A DNA stretch of 64,000 bases from an uncultured Lachnospiraceae bacterium (GCA_902780385.1 CACZFF010000009.1:1-64000), one strand, 5' to 3'. Counted from the first letter of the stretch, positions 25,525-35,058 are shown. Translations and numbers: made by a program. Notes: a model not told the origin generated them from the letters alone.

Positions 25525-27729
25525 TGTCTTAAGAACAGAAGTTTTCTTCTCTGCAGGTGCCCCTGCTTCTGCAGCTGCTGCGGCCTCAGCTTCCTTCTGA
25601 GCCTTGGTCTTCCTGGGAGCGCGCTTTTTGGCTGCAGGCTTCTTCTCTTCTGCTTCGGCAGGGGCGTCTGCAGCTGCCTCTGCAGCCTCAGCTTCCTTCT
25701 GAGCCTTGGTCTTTCTGGCCGCGGGCTTCTTTGCAGCAGGCTTCTTGGCTGCGGGTTTCTTTGCAGCAGTCTTTTTTGCCTTGGTCCCGGCAGCCTTCTC
25801 TTCGGCTGCAGCCTCAGGTTCGGAAGGTTTCTCTGCGGTTACCGGCGCAGCGTCCGCTTTGCTCAGTTCCAGGGGCTTGTTGAAATCTGTCATCAGCCAT
25901 ACGAAATCGTATGCCGGAAGCGCGACAGCCTTGGCCTCGCGGGATTCTCCGGTGATGATGTCATGATAGTCTTCGGATTCGTTGATCCATGCGATCTCAT
26001 CTTCCTTGCTGAAGTTGAAGAGAGCGATGAGCTTCTGTCCCTTATAGTAGCGGCCGATGCCGAGGATGTGGTCATTGTAGGGCTCGACGATCCATGTGTC
26101 GGCCTCATTGTCAAAGACCTCGTACTTGGCGCGGACGATCTCGAGGACGCGCAGGGCGTTAAAGATCCTGCCTTCGCGTGTGGAGAGGTCATTTCTGAGA
26201 GCGACTTCATCCCAGTTGAGATCGCCGCGGTGCAGATAACGGCTGTCGTCCCATTTCAGAGGATCTTCGTGGTAGGTGTAGTCGTTTTTCTGGCCGATCT
26301 CATCACCGCTGTAAAGCACGGGAATGCCGCTCTGGGTGAAGAGGAAGGCGTGCAGCATGATATCCAGGCGGATGGCGCGGTCAAGCTTGTATTCGTCCTT
26401 CTCGTACTCGGCAGCTTCGATGCCGCACAGGGATGCGGTTGTGCCGCACAGACGGGCGTCACCCAGGCGGGGATCGTCATTGTAGAGCTCGCCGCGGGCA
26501 TCGCTGTTATAGCCCTTGCCGGTCAGGTAGTCATTGAGGTATTTCTTGTGGGCGACTTCTTCCATTCCGAACTGTTTGAGGAAGTTGTAATCCAGGCCCC
26601 AGCCGATATCGTCGTGGCAGCGCAGGTAGTTCAGGAAGGTGTAGTCATGAGGCAGCGCAAAGACAGCTTCCATCTGATGACGGAGCAGGCGCACATCGTG
26701 AGTAGCCACGGTATGCCAGGTGCTGGCCATGGTCGTGACGTTGTAGAGCATGTGGCATTCGGGCTTCTCGATCGTTCCGAAATAAGGCACGACCTTGGAG
26801 GGCTCCATGACGACTTCGCCCAGAAGCAGGGTGCCGGGGCAGACGACCTCGGTGGCCATGCGCATCAGGCGGACCAGCGTGTGGACCTGAGGCAGGTTGC
26901 GGCAGTCGGTGCCCAGTTCTTTCCAGATATAGGGCGTTGCATCCAGACGGATGATATCGACACCGTGGTTGCACAGGTTGAGCATGTCAGCGGTCATATC
27001 GTTGAAGACGACCGGATTTGCGTAGTTCAGATCCCACTGATAAGGATAGAAGGTGGTCATGACGACCTTGCCTGCCTCTTCGCACCAGGAGAAGTTTCCG
27101 GGCGCGGTCTGCGGGAATACCTGGGGGACGGTCTTCTCAAATTCGCTGGGAATCGTCCAGTCATCGTAGAAGAAATATCTGTCCTGATATTCCTTCTCAC
27201 CGGCGCGGGCACGCTTTGCCCACTCGTGGTCTTCGCTGGTGTGGTTCATGACGAAGTCCAGGCAGACACACATGCCGCGCTTGTGGCACTCATCGCCGAG
27301 CTCAGCAAGATCTTCCATCGTGCCGAGGGTGGGCTGTACTTTGCGGAAATTCGCGACCGCGTAACCGCCGTCGGACCGTCCGGCAGGGCTCTCCAGCAGA
27401 GGCATAAGGTGGACGTAGTTGAGTCCGCACTCCTGCAGATAATCCAGATGCGACTTGACACCCTGGAGAGTACCAGCGAAGCAGTTGGTATACATGAGCA
27501 TTCCCAGCATCTCGTTGCCCTTATACCACTCCGGCACTTCCTCACGCATCTGGTCCCACTGCTTCAAAGCTGTTGATCGCTGTGAATAATACTCATACAG
27601 CATATCGCAGAAATAAGAAAATGCCTGCTGATCATTGTGGTAGAGCTCGGCATAGAGCCATTTGAGCTCGTCATAATGCTTCTCCAGACGTTTTATAAAC
27701 TCCGGCTCCCAGTTTTTTTCTTCAAACAT
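25516..27729 (-). CDS. amylosucrase-like GH13 subfamily 4 enzyme with a Lys/Ala/Pro-rich tail
   Basis: Amylosucrases use sucrose as donor to build alpha-1,4-glucan and release fructose; relatives are sucrose hydrolases. Alignment from memory with the Neisseria enzyme is collinear through HLMPL, SDGGYAV, MNHTSEDHEWA, QWDLNY and the GDARLCGTTASL stretch. Catalytic residues are Asp263 (GVDIIRLDA), Glu305 (LLGEVV) and Asp373 (CHDDIGW). No signal peptide. Residues from about 625 are a tail rich in Lys/Ala/Pro (KKPAAKKPAAKKPAARK, KAQKEAEAA twice) like histone H1; amylosucrases normally end near 630-650. GAGGAGG lies 9 nt before the ATG. Confidence 0.88.
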   Translation of the reverse strand: MFEEKNWEPEFIKRLEKHYDELKWLYAELYHNDQQAFSYFCDMLYEYYSQRSTALKQWDQMREEVPEWYKGNEMLGMLMYTNCFAGTLQGVKSHLDYLQECGLNYVHLMPLLESPAGRSDGGYAVANFRKVQPTLGTMEDLAELGDECHKRGMCVCLDFVMNHTSEDHEWAKRARAGEKEYQDRYFFYDDWTIPSEFEKTVPQVFPQTAPGNFSWCEEAGKVVMTTFYPYQWDLNYANPVVFNDMTADMLNLCNHGVDIIRLDATPYIWKELGTDCRNLPQVHTLVRLMRMATEVVCPGTLLLGEVVMEPSKVVPYFGTIEKPECHMLYNVTTMASTWHTVATHDVRLLRHQMEAVFALPHDYTFLNYLRCHDDIGWGLDYNFLKQFGMEEVAHKKYLNDYLTGKGYNSDARGELYNDDPRLGDARLCGTTASLCGIEAAEYEKDEYKLDRAIRLDIMLHAFLFTQSGIPVLYSGDEIGQKNDYTYHEDPLKWDDSRYLHRGDLNWDEVALRNDLSTREGRIFNALRVLEIVRAKYEVFDNEADTWIVEPYNDHILGIGRYYKGQKLIALFNFSKEDEIAWINESEDYHDIITGESREAKAVALPAYDFVWLMTDFNKPLELSKADAAPVTAEKPSEPEAAAEEKAAGTKAKKTAAKKPAAKKPAAKKPAARKTKAQKEAEAAEAAADAPAEAEEKKPAAKKRAPRKTKAQKEAEAAAAAEAGAPAEKKTSVLKTKE

Positions 27730-27855
27730 GAAACGCTACCTCCTCTTTGGGGTCTACATTTACCGAATCGACCATAGTCCGGTTCTTCACAGCGCTTGTT
27801 TCCCGCCTGGTGCAGGGCAGATCTGAATAAGAAAAACAAACTGCCCTTTTCCGGT

Positions 27856-27870
27856 TTGTAATCGATTTCA
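27856..27870. promoter_or_regulatory. cre/LacI-type operator at the amylosucrase start site
   Basis: TTGTAATCGATTTCA fully matches the cre consensus and is near-palindromic around ATCGAT. It starts 11 nt downstream of the -10 box, the same geometry as at the PTS gene. Confidence 0.75.
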
Positions 27871-27881
27871 CAATTACATCC

Positions 27882-27910
27882 ATTATAAAAAATTTATAAA
27901 CTTTCCGCAA
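27882..27910 (-). promoter_or_regulatory. sigma-A promoter of the amylosucrase gene
   Basis: TTGCGG (27905-27910) and TATAAT (27882-27887) are spaced by 17 nt. The leader is about 145 nt and includes the operator. Confidence 0.75.
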
Positions 27911-28002
27911 TCTGCAAAGCAATGAACTTAAGGGTGTTTTTTTGTTGAATGTGCACAAATTTGAAGATAAATATACATTTTTTTGGTATCTATCAATAAA
28001 AA

Positions 28003-28036
28003 AGGCACCTCCGGGATCCTTCCCGGAAAGGTGCCG
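28003..28036 (-). terminator. terminator of the neopullulanase-like gene
   Basis: On the minus strand GGCACCTTTCCGGG pairs with CCCGGAGGTGCC and is followed by TTTTTTATTG. Confidence 0.9.
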
Positions 28037-28048
28037 CTCTTCTTTCAT

Positions 28049-28163
28049 TGTCTCATCCGGATCATGGTCAGCCCCGGACTGTCTTCTGTCTCGTCCGGAT
28101 CATGGTCAGCCCCGGACTGTCTTTTGTCTCGTCCGGACCATGATCGATCCCGGACTTCTATTT
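28049..28163. repeat. 38-bp tandem repeat, three copies
   Basis: The unit begins GTCTCATCCGGATCATGG and ends with CCCCGGACTGTCTTCT. The first two units are nearly identical and the third is degenerate (GTCCGGACCATGATCGATC). Each unit has TCCGG/CCGGA arms that can form a hairpin. It lies between the neopullulanase-like stop codon and its terminator. Confidence 0.85.
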
Positions 28164-30521
28164 TTCTGCTTTCCACCTCAGGAGGATGCCGGACTCCGGG
28201 GGCAGGGTCATGCGCAGTATGCCGTCGCTTGTGTAGACTGGCAGAAGCAGTCTGTCAGAAAGTGTGTCTTCCTGCTGCCTTGCGCCTGCCGGTATAAGGG
28301 CGGGATCCGCAGCGAAACCGCTGCGGTCCGTGCGCAGAAGACATTCGAACTCCACTCTGGGCGGAGCGCCGGCGCAGGTGATATCTGCACTGTAATCAAT
28401 CGGAATATGGTTGATGTTGACCAGCACAATAAATGTCTCCCGTCCGGATCCGGCCGTAGCTGCCGCGGTCCCGTTCTCTGCATCCTTTTTGTCAGCAGAT
28501 TTTCCGCGGGTAAACCTTGCGTAGGCCAGCACACCATCTGTGTCCGGAAGGCGGAGCAGAGATCCCCGCCGAAGGGCGCGGCTGGTATGGCGCAGGCCGG
28601 TCAGGACTTTGTGATAGAGGATCAGGGCGTGGTCTTCATGTCCCCAGGGATAGGTCCTGCGGTTATCGGGGTCTGTGAAGCCCCCCAGTCCTGCCTCATC
28701 ACCGTAGTAAATGGTCGGTGAGCCGGTCCAGGTCATCTGGATCAGGACCGCCTGGCGCATGGTCTGCATGTTGACGCCCTCAAGGGCCGCCTCCGTACTA
28801 AGGTTCTCCGCTCTCCCCACGATCCGGCTGGTCCGTGTGAGAAAGCGCGAGTGATCGTGATTGGAAAGCTCGTTCATGCCGATCCGCAGGGAGACATCCG
28901 GCATAGCCTTCTGGCTGTAGCAGAGGACATCGTGCCAGAAAGAGCCGGGATCGCCGAAGCGCTCCTCATCGAGGCTGTCGCTGTGTTTCTCCATTCCTGT
29001 GAGAAAATACGTGAGCGGTTCCATGAAGAACTCGTAATTCATGATGGTATCCCACTCGTCCCCCTGCAGCCATTTGTAGGAGTCCACATAGTTTTCCGCA
29101 ATGATGACGGCCTCCGGATTGGCCTCCTTGACCGCTTTCCGGAAGCGCTTCCAGAAACGGTGATTGAATTCCGAGGAATGTCCCACATCCGCGGCGACAT
29201 CCAGGCGCCAGCCATCGGCATTATAGGGCGGAGAGACCCACTTGCGTCCGATCTCCAGTATATACTCGCACAGTTCCTCCGAGGTCTCGTAGCTCAGCTT
29301 GGGAAGTGTGAAGAAGCCCCACCAGGACTCAAAAGAATCGTTGGACGGCCATTTATCCTTTTCAAACCGGAAATAGTTCACATAGGGCGATTTTTTCGAT
29401 GCGAAGGATCCTTTTTTGCTGCCTGGCAGCTGTTCATAGATCTTCTCCGCGTCCAGCCAGCGGTGGAAGGAGCCGCAGTGGTTGAATACGCCGTCCAGAA
29501 TAACGCGGATCCCGTGTCTGTGAGCCTTGTCCACCAGCTTCGCGAACAGGCGGTCACTGGCCTCCAGGTTGGCGGGATCTGTCACTCGACAGAGATAACG
29601 GGAAGCCTGCCGGTTGGTGCGGCGGCCGATGGTGAGATCTTCTTCCCGCACGGACTCAAAGCCCCGGGTCGCATCCGGCCACAGCACTTCACCCGGAGAT
29701 CGTCCCGACAGAGGAATCCGCACCTTTCTGCCCCGGGCTGCTGTCTTTGCGGCATCCGGGCTGTTCCCTGTATTTTTTGCGCTGTTGATGCCGGCGCGGA
29801 GGCGAAAGAGCAGTTCTCCCTTATCGTGAACGATCTTCCCGAAATGGGGATCGATATGCTCATAATCCTGCGTATCGTATTTATGGCTGGAGGGCGAGAG
29901 AAAAACCGGATTGAGATAAATGGCTTCCACCCCCAGTTCCTGAAGATAATCCAGTCTGTCGATCACTCCCTGCAGGTCCCCGCCGTAAAATTCGCGGTAG
30001 CCGTTGGAAGTCGGGGGCTGATCCCAGTCCCAGACGCCGATGGAAGGCTTGCCCATATAGCTGTATTCGCCGGTCAGCACATCATTGGAGGTGTCCCCGT
30101 TGCTGAAGCGGTCAACGAAGATCTGGTACATCACCGCGCCCTCAGCCCATGCAGGCGGATGGAATCCCGGAATGATGTGCCACCAGTCCGCCGCCCGGAG
30201 CATATTTCTCATCCCGCGGCGGGTGTAATGGATCTTTCTCCCGTTGGAATAGATCTCAAAAATATAGCGGAGCGGTGTCGATGTCACCTCAAATTGAACT
30301 TCGTAATAATCAAAACACTCATCCGATTCCGCCTTGCGCATGCGCAGAAGTCTTTCCTCTGTCATGAGAAAACAGGTCTGCGCCGCCTCTTTTTCAACAC
30401 GGAGCCGTATGGTGACCTTTTCATAAAGATCCGGCTGGGAAGGTGTGACATAATCCTCTGTCGTATCGCTGAAAAAAGCGCTGTAGCCGAGGCCGTCCCG
30501 GTAATTCCCGTCGTATAACAT
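28158..30521 (-). CDS. neopullulanase / cyclomaltodextrinase-like GH13 enzyme
   Basis: Cytosolic alpha-glucan hydrolase, probably acting on maltodextrins or pullulan-type linkages. An N-terminal beta-sandwich (1-120) precedes the TIM barrel with MYQIFVDRFSNGD (131-143), Asp441 in DGWRLD, Glu476 in IIAENY and Asp556 in NHDHSRF. Residues 235-318 form an unusual basic insertion between barrel elements, with little family resemblance. The total of 787 residues is about 150 more than usual. GGAG lies 8 nt before the ATG. It could trim the glucan made by the amylosucrase-like enzyme. Confidence 0.87.
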   Translation of the reverse strand: MLYDGNYRDGLGYSAFFSDTTEDYVTPSQPDLYEKVTIRLRVEKEAAQTCFLMTEERLLRMRKAESDECFDYYEVQFEVTSTPLRYIFEIYSNGRKIHYTRRGMRNMLRAADWWHIIPGFHPPAWAEGAVMYQIFVDRFSNGDTSNDVLTGEYSYMGKPSIGVWDWDQPPTSNGYREFYGGDLQGVIDRLDYLQELGVEAIYLNPVFLSPSSHKYDTQDYEHIDPHFGKIVHDKGELLFRLRAGINSAKNTGNSPDAAKTAARGRKVRIPLSGRSPGEVLWPDATRGFESVREEDLTIGRRTNRQASRYLCRVTDPANLEASDRLFAKLVDKAHRHGIRVILDGVFNHCGSFHRWLDAEKIYEQLPGSKKGSFASKKSPYVNYFRFEKDKWPSNDSFESWWGFFTLPKLSYETSEELCEYILEIGRKWVSPPYNADGWRLDVAADVGHSSEFNHRFWKRFRKAVKEANPEAVIIAENYVDSYKWLQGDEWDTIMNYEFFMEPLTYFLTGMEKHSDSLDEERFGDPGSFWHDVLCYSQKAMPDVSLRIGMNELSNHDHSRFLTRTSRIVGRAENLSTEAALEGVNMQTMRQAVLIQMTWTGSPTIYYGDEAGLGGFTDPDNRRTYPWGHEDHALILYHKVLTGLRHTSRALRRGSLLRLPDTDGVLAYARFTRGKSADKKDAENGTAAATAGSGRETFIVLVNINHIPIDYSADITCAGAPPRVEFECLLRTDRSGFAADPALIPAGARQQEDTLSDRLLLPVYTSDGILRMTLPPESGILLRWKAEK

Positions 30522-30545
30522 CCCTTTATCTCCTGTTTTTCATTC

Positions 30546-30722
30546 TTCCGACCATGCCGCTCGCCAGAGCGGCCCCGAGGAGAAATACGCATTTCAAAGC
30601 CTTACGTATAAGGGCTTTGAAATTGGCGTTTTCTCCGATGGGATCAGCGGAGCTTTGGGCCGTCCCGCGGCACAAAGCTCTGGAGTGAAAAAAACGCTAT
30701 TGAGCGTTTTTTTCACTCTTTT
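30546..30722 (-). repeat. dispersed structured element, copy B
   Basis: Lies between ftsH and the neopullulanase-like gene. Hairpin at 30683-30718: outer arms GAGTGAAAAA/TTTTTCACTC, inner arms AACGCT/AGCGTT, loop ATTG. It also has AGCTTTG/CAAAGCT, GGAGAAA-CGC/GCG-TTTCTCC enclosing TTTCAAAGCC/GGCTTTGAAA, and GCCGCTC/GAGCGGC. Confidence 0.88.
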
Positions 30723-30796
30723 CGCACACCTGACTGTTTTCACAGAATCATGCGTACTGCAGGCTGACAGATCATGGGCCGCTGACTTAAATACAA

Positions 30797-30823
30797 AAGC
30801 GGCAGTTCCCGCCGGAACTGCCG
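30797..30823 (-). terminator. terminator of ftsH
   Basis: On the minus strand GCGGCAGTTCC pairs with GGAACTGCCGC and is followed by TTTTGTATTT. It lies between the ftsH stop and repeat copy B, so copy B is outside the ftsH transcript unless there is read-through. Confidence 0.85.
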
Positions 30824-30858
30824 CCTCAGTCATCTCAAAAAGTCCGATCCCCTTGTTT

Positions 30859-32718
30859 TCAAACTCCGGCAGGAGCATCTGCTGCCTGCAGAGACGGTTT
30901 CTCAAAGAGAGAATCAAACTCTTTTCCGGTCAGTTTTTCCTTCTCCATAAGGAGCGCAGCGGTGCGGTGAAGAACATCCATGTGGTCGGAAATAATTGCT
31001 TTTGCTTTTCCGTAACAATCGGAAATGATGGCGCGGACTTCCTTGTCGATCTCGCCCGCCATATATTCGCTGTTGCGCTTCTCATGACCGATATCGTAGC
31101 CGAGGAAAACATCCTCGCCGCCCTGCTCATAGTTGATGGTTCCGATGGAGGAGGACATGCCGTAGCGTGTCACCATCTGACGGGCAATGTTTGTCGCCTG
31201 TTTGATATCCTGGGAGGCACCGGTTGTGATATCATCGAGGACAAGCTCCTCCGCGATCCGGCCGCCCAGGCTGACCATGATCTCCTGGAGCATACGGCCG
31301 CGGGTATAGTACATCTCGTCGCGGTCAGGAAGAGGCATGGTATAGCCGCCCGCGCCGTTGCCGGTGGGAATGACGGAAATGGTATAGACATCGCCGACAT
31401 CCGGCAGCTCGTGGAAAAGAATGGCATGGCCTGTCTCGTGATAGGCGGTGATGCGCTTTTCTTTCTCGGAGATAATATGGCTCTTCTTTTCCGTGCCGAT
31501 GCCGATCTTAATGAATGCGTTCTTGATATCCGACTGGGTGATGAAGAGACGGTCTGCCTTTGCCGCCGCAATAGCTGCCTCATTGAGCAGATTTTCCAGG
31601 TCGGCGCCGGAAAAGCCCGCCGTAGTGCGCGCGATCTCTCCCAGATCCACGTCGTCGCCGAGGGGTTTGTTGGCTGCATGGACTTTCAGAATCTCCTCCC
31701 TGCCCTTTACATCGGGACGGCCCACGGAGACCTTGCGGTCAAAACGGCCGGGACGCAGGATGGCGGGATCGAGGACGTCGACGCGGTTGGTCGCGGCCAT
31801 GACAATGATACCCTCGTTTACACCGAATCCGTCCATCTCGACAAGCAGCTGGTTGAGGGTCTGCTCGCGCTCGTCATGGGAGCCGCCCAGGCCTGTGCCT
31901 CTGCGGCGCGCCACTGCATCGATCTCATCGATGAATACGATGCAGGGGGAATTCTTTTTGGCTTCTTCAAACATGTCGCGGACACGGGAAGCACCGACAC
32001 CGACGAACATTTCCACAAAGTCGGAACCTGAAATGCTGAAGAAAGGCACCTTTGCCTCTCCGGCAACTGCTCTCGCCAGGAGGGTCTTGCCGGTTCCGGG
32101 CGCGCCCTCGAGCAGGACGCCCTTGGGAATCCGTGCACCGACCTTGGTATATTTTGCGGGGCTGCGCAGGAAATCAATGATTTCCTCCAGATCGGATTTC
32201 TCCTCATCGAGACCTGCGACCTGTTTGAATGTCACATCCTCACCGGTGGAAAGCCGGGCCCGGCTCTTGCCGAAATTCATCATCTTGGCATTTCCGCCGC
32301 CCATGCCCTGTCCGGACATCAGATAGAAGAAGAGGAAACAGATAGCCATGACCAGGAGCATGGGGAGGACATTGGTCAGGAATGTGTTCTCCGCCGGAAT
32401 GTCCAGCACAACTGTGAGGGCACCGGCCTGGCGCGCCATATCCTCGACATCGGCGATCACCGTCGCGTAGAGGATCTTTTTGCCTCCGTCCTTGATCGTC
32501 ACTGTCGCGCAGCCGGTCATATTGTCCTTGTTGGGACTGATCTCTACCAGCTCCACCTGTCCTTCCTGTAAGTCCTTCGCAAACTGTTCCTTCGTATAAG
32601 CGGACTCACTCGAAGAAAATGAATTCCGCAGAAACGGAGAAAAGAAAGTGAAGAATAAAACTGCCATGACAAGCAGCCCCAGGTAATTGCCGCTGCCTCT
32701 TGTAGGTTTCTTTTCCAA
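30859..32718 (-). CDS. ftsH: ATP-dependent zinc metalloprotease FtsH
   Basis: Membrane-anchored AAA+ protease that degrades misfolded membrane and short-lived proteins. Two transmembrane segments (11-30 and 115-133) flank an extracytoplasmic domain. Walker A is GAPGTGKT (205-212), Walker B FIDEID, SRH region RPGRFD, and the zinc site HETGH lies near residue 430. At 619 residues it is complete. The start is a TTG with AGGAG 6 nt upstream; no ATG fits. It follows tilS and hpt, the order typical of Bacillota. Confidence 0.96.
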   Translation of the reverse strand: MEKKPTRGSGNYLGLLVMAVLFFTFFSPFLRNSFSSSESAYTKEQFAKDLQEGQVELVEISPNKDNMTGCATVTIKDGGKKILYATVIADVEDMARQAGALTVVLDIPAENTFLTNVLPMLLVMAICFLFFYLMSGQGMGGGNAKMMNFGKSRARLSTGEDVTFKQVAGLDEEKSDLEEIIDFLRSPAKYTKVGARIPKGVLLEGAPGTGKTLLARAVAGEAKVPFFSISGSDFVEMFVGVGASRVRDMFEEAKKNSPCIVFIDEIDAVARRRGTGLGGSHDEREQTLNQLLVEMDGFGVNEGIIVMAATNRVDVLDPAILRPGRFDRKVSVGRPDVKGREEILKVHAANKPLGDDVDLGEIARTTAGFSGADLENLLNEAAIAAAKADRLFITQSDIKNAFIKIGIGTEKKSHIISEKEKRITAYHETGHAILFHELPDVGDVYTISVIPTGNGAGGYTMPLPDRDEMYYTRGRMLQEIMVSLGGRIAEELVLDDITTGASQDIKQATNIARQMVTRYGMSSSIGTINYEQGGEDVFLGYDIGHEKRNSEYMAGEIDKEVRAIISDCYGKAKAIISDHMDVLHRTAALLMEKEKLTGKEFDSLFEKPSLQAADAPAGV

Positions 32719-32773
32719 AACTAACTCCTAAAAATGCTCTCCTGAATACTATTCCGCCGCAGCCGGTTACTTT

Positions 32774-33310
32774 TTATTCATCCAGCCAGGTGATGACTCC
32801 GATGTAGGGAAGATTTCGATATCTCTGATCATAGTCCATTCCCCAGCCGACCACGAACTGATCGGGCACTTCGAAGCCCTTGTAATCTACATGGATATTG
32901 ATCTCGGGCGCGCGGCGGGAAGGTTTGTCGAGCAGGGTGCAGACCCTGATCGATGCTGCGCCGCGGCTGCGGAAGAGCTCTTTCAGAAAGCTCAGTGTCC
33001 TTCCGGAATCAATGATGTCTTCGACAATGATGACATCCTCACCGTCGACCGGATCCTCGAGATCCTTGATAATGCGGACGATGCCGCTGGACGTAGTCCT
33101 GCTCCCGTAGCTGGAGACAGACATAAAATCAAAAGAAACGGGAAGCTCGATCCTCTTGGCAAGCTCGCACATGAAAAATACAGCGCCGCGGAGGATACAT
33201 ACCAGGCGGACAGAACGGCCCTTATAATCCCTGGTGATCTCTTCTCCCAGTTCCCGGATCCTGTTGTTGACTTCTTCCTCGGTGATCATTTTTTCGATAC
33301 TGTATGCCAT
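32774..33310 (-). CDS. hpt: hypoxanthine phosphoribosyltransferase
   Basis: Salvages hypoxanthine and/or guanine with PRPP to IMP/GMP. The PRPP-binding signature VEDIIDSG is at residues 96-103, and the LRGA loop at 40-43. ATG 33310 (MAYSIEKMI) has AGGAG 6 nt upstream; an in-frame start 21 nt earlier has none. The 178-residue length is normal. Its start overlaps the 3' end of tilS by 25 nt, so translation of the two is coupled. Confidence 0.95.
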   Translation of the reverse strand: MAYSIEKMITEEEVNNRIRELGEEITRDYKGRSVRLVCILRGAVFFMCELAKRIELPVSFDFMSVSSYGSRTTSSGIVRIIKDLEDPVDGEDVIIVEDIIDSGRTLSFLKELFRSRGAASIRVCTLLDKPSRRAPEINIHVDYKGFEVPDQFVVGWGMDYDQRYRNLPYIGVITWLDE

Positions 33311-34947
33311 CTTTCTCTCCTTACGTTCCAATGAATTTCCAGAATTCTTGTCGTCGACGAAGTGACTTTGCAGGAATCACCCATGCGCAGTCCCGGAATC
33401 CAGAGCGCCTCATTCCCTGCAAAGGGAAGTACGACCCTGTCCCGGATCCCCGCAGGAATCTTTGCGTCCAGCATGATCCTTGCCAGTTTTTTACAGATCA
33501 TTTCCCTGTTTCCCGGGGAAACCGCAGGGTTTGAGCACCCGCCGGGGGTCTCCTCGGCAGCGCCCCCGCCCGGCTGTATCTTTCCGACAGAATAAAGACA
33601 CATATAATCGCCCGGCTGTCGGGTTCGAAAAACAGGAAACGTTCCTATTTTATCATAATCAAACCATTTCGTATACTCATTTTGGGGGATTGAGGACATG
33701 CTGCCGTCAAAATCCCGCAGGCAGCATTCGTACTCCTCCTGGGATACAGGATAAATCTTCTCTGTTATTTCCTGTTCAGCAGGATGCGGCTGCAGGGATC
33801 TGTCGGCTGTATCGGATACATCTGTCTCTCGTGCATCGTATACATCTGTCTCCCGTGCATCGGATACATCCGTCTCCCGGCAGAAAAACAGTCTTCCGCC
33901 GCTCCGGATCACTGTGACGCGGGAAGGCATGGAGAGCTGTCCGTCCCTCTCTCCGGCGCAGAGCCCGCGCAGCGCCTCCACATGGACCGCCCCCATGTCC
34001 TGGCCGGTCAGTGTACTGTCTGTCAGACACCGGTAAAGGATCCTCCCCTGCAGGTAGGGATCCTCCCTCCGCAGGGCATCGAGGCTCAGGACCTTTATAC
34101 AGACATGGCCGCCGGCAAGCAGCATCCTCTCCATGTCCGTATGTGCAGCACTGCATCGTTCCAGGGCCCGGTCTGTCAGGCCTGCCAGGCAGTCTTCCGC
34201 CTCCGCGCACGCTTCCGCGAACCGGGCGATCCTCTGAGCCGCGGCTGCGTGGACTCCCTCTTCAAGGCGCGGCATAATCTCTCTCCGGATATAATTCCGG
34301 GTATAGCCGGTGTCCGTATTGGTCTCGTCCTCCTGCCAGGTAAACCCTCTTTCAGTCAGATAATTTTCAATGGACGCCCTGCTCTCACGCAGCAGTGGAC
34401 GGATAATCTGTCCGTTGACGGGCAGCATGCCGCGCGCACCGCGCAGGTCAGTCCCCCGGCAGAGGTGAAAGAGTACCGTTTCCGCCTGGTCCTCCCGGTG
34501 ATGGGCAACAGCGATCCGGAAGGAGCCGCTCCCGTCATCCATCCCCTGCCCTGTCTGCCCCTCTTCCCCTTCCGGTCGGCATGCATTCTGCTCTGCAAGC
34601 TGTTCCCCGGTCCGCCTGAAAGCCTGGTAGCGGAGCCTTCGCCCTGCTTCTTCGACACCTGTTCCCCACTCTTTTGCAGACGCTGCCGCATCGGCACGCA
34701 CGATCGTACAGGGAACATCCATCTTTGCGCACAGGTTGCGGACAAATTCCAGATCATCCTGTGCTGTGAGACGCAGTCCGTGATGGACATGGACTACATG
34801 CAGCCGGAAACCCATTTCCGGGGCCAGATCATGTAAAAGCAAAAAAAGACACAGCGAGTCTGCCCCGCCGGAGACACCTGCTACAAGGGTATCTCCGGGG
34901 CGGATCATTCCGTGCTCTTCCATATATTTTCTGACGCGCTGTTTCAT
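33286..34947 (-). CDS. tilS: tRNA(Ile)-lysidine synthase with a duplicated octapeptide
   Basis: Modifies C34 of the AUA-reading isoleucine tRNA to lysidine; essential. The PP-loop SGGADS is at residues 26-31. A central insertion contains the near-identical repeats RETDVSDA, RETDVYDA, RETDVSDT (24-nt units around 33810-33880), probably a recent slippage expansion in a linker. ATG 34947 (MKQRVRKYM) has AGAGG 8 nt upstream; a GTG at 34974 is the alternative. The 553 residues exceed the usual 450-470 because of linker insertions, including a Gly/Glu-rich one before FRIAVAHH. Confidence 0.93.
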   Translation of the reverse strand: MKQRVRKYMEEHGMIRPGDTLVAGVSGGADSLCLFLLLHDLAPEMGFRLHVVHVHHGLRLTAQDDLEFVRNLCAKMDVPCTIVRADAAASAKEWGTGVEEAGRRLRYQAFRRTGEQLAEQNACRPEGEEGQTGQGMDDGSGSFRIAVAHHREDQAETVLFHLCRGTDLRGARGMLPVNGQIIRPLLRESRASIENYLTERGFTWQEDETNTDTGYTRNYIRREIMPRLEEGVHAAAAQRIARFAEACAEAEDCLAGLTDRALERCSAAHTDMERMLLAGGHVCIKVLSLDALRREDPYLQGRILYRCLTDSTLTGQDMGAVHVEALRGLCAGERDGQLSMPSRVTVIRSGGRLFFCRETDVSDARETDVYDARETDVSDTADRSLQPHPAEQEITEKIYPVSQEEYECCLRDFDGSMSSIPQNEYTKWFDYDKIGTFPVFRTRQPGDYMCLYSVGKIQPGGGAAEETPGGCSNPAVSPGNREMICKKLARIMLDAKIPAGIRDRVVLPFAGNEALWIPGLRMGDSCKVTSSTTRILEIHWNVRRERWHTVSKK

Positions 34948-35013
34948 CAAATCTTCCTCTGAAAACCGGAACACAAACCTGCTGACATAGTCTTGCGCTC
35001 AAAGTAATACAAA

Positions 35014-35038
35014 GCGCCATGCAATATCTGCATGGCGC
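35014..35038 (-). terminator. hairpin between divIC and tilS
   Basis: GCGCCATGCA pairs perfectly with TGCATGGCGC around five bases, followed on the minus strand by TTTGTATTACTTT. It is a weak terminator or a processing site. Confidence 0.6.
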
Positions 35039-35058
35039 GATTACAGTCAGCTGCCCGA

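Noticed and set aside
28049-28163. A small CRISPR array
   Set aside because: The three 38-bp units are contiguous with no spacers and no cas genes are near.
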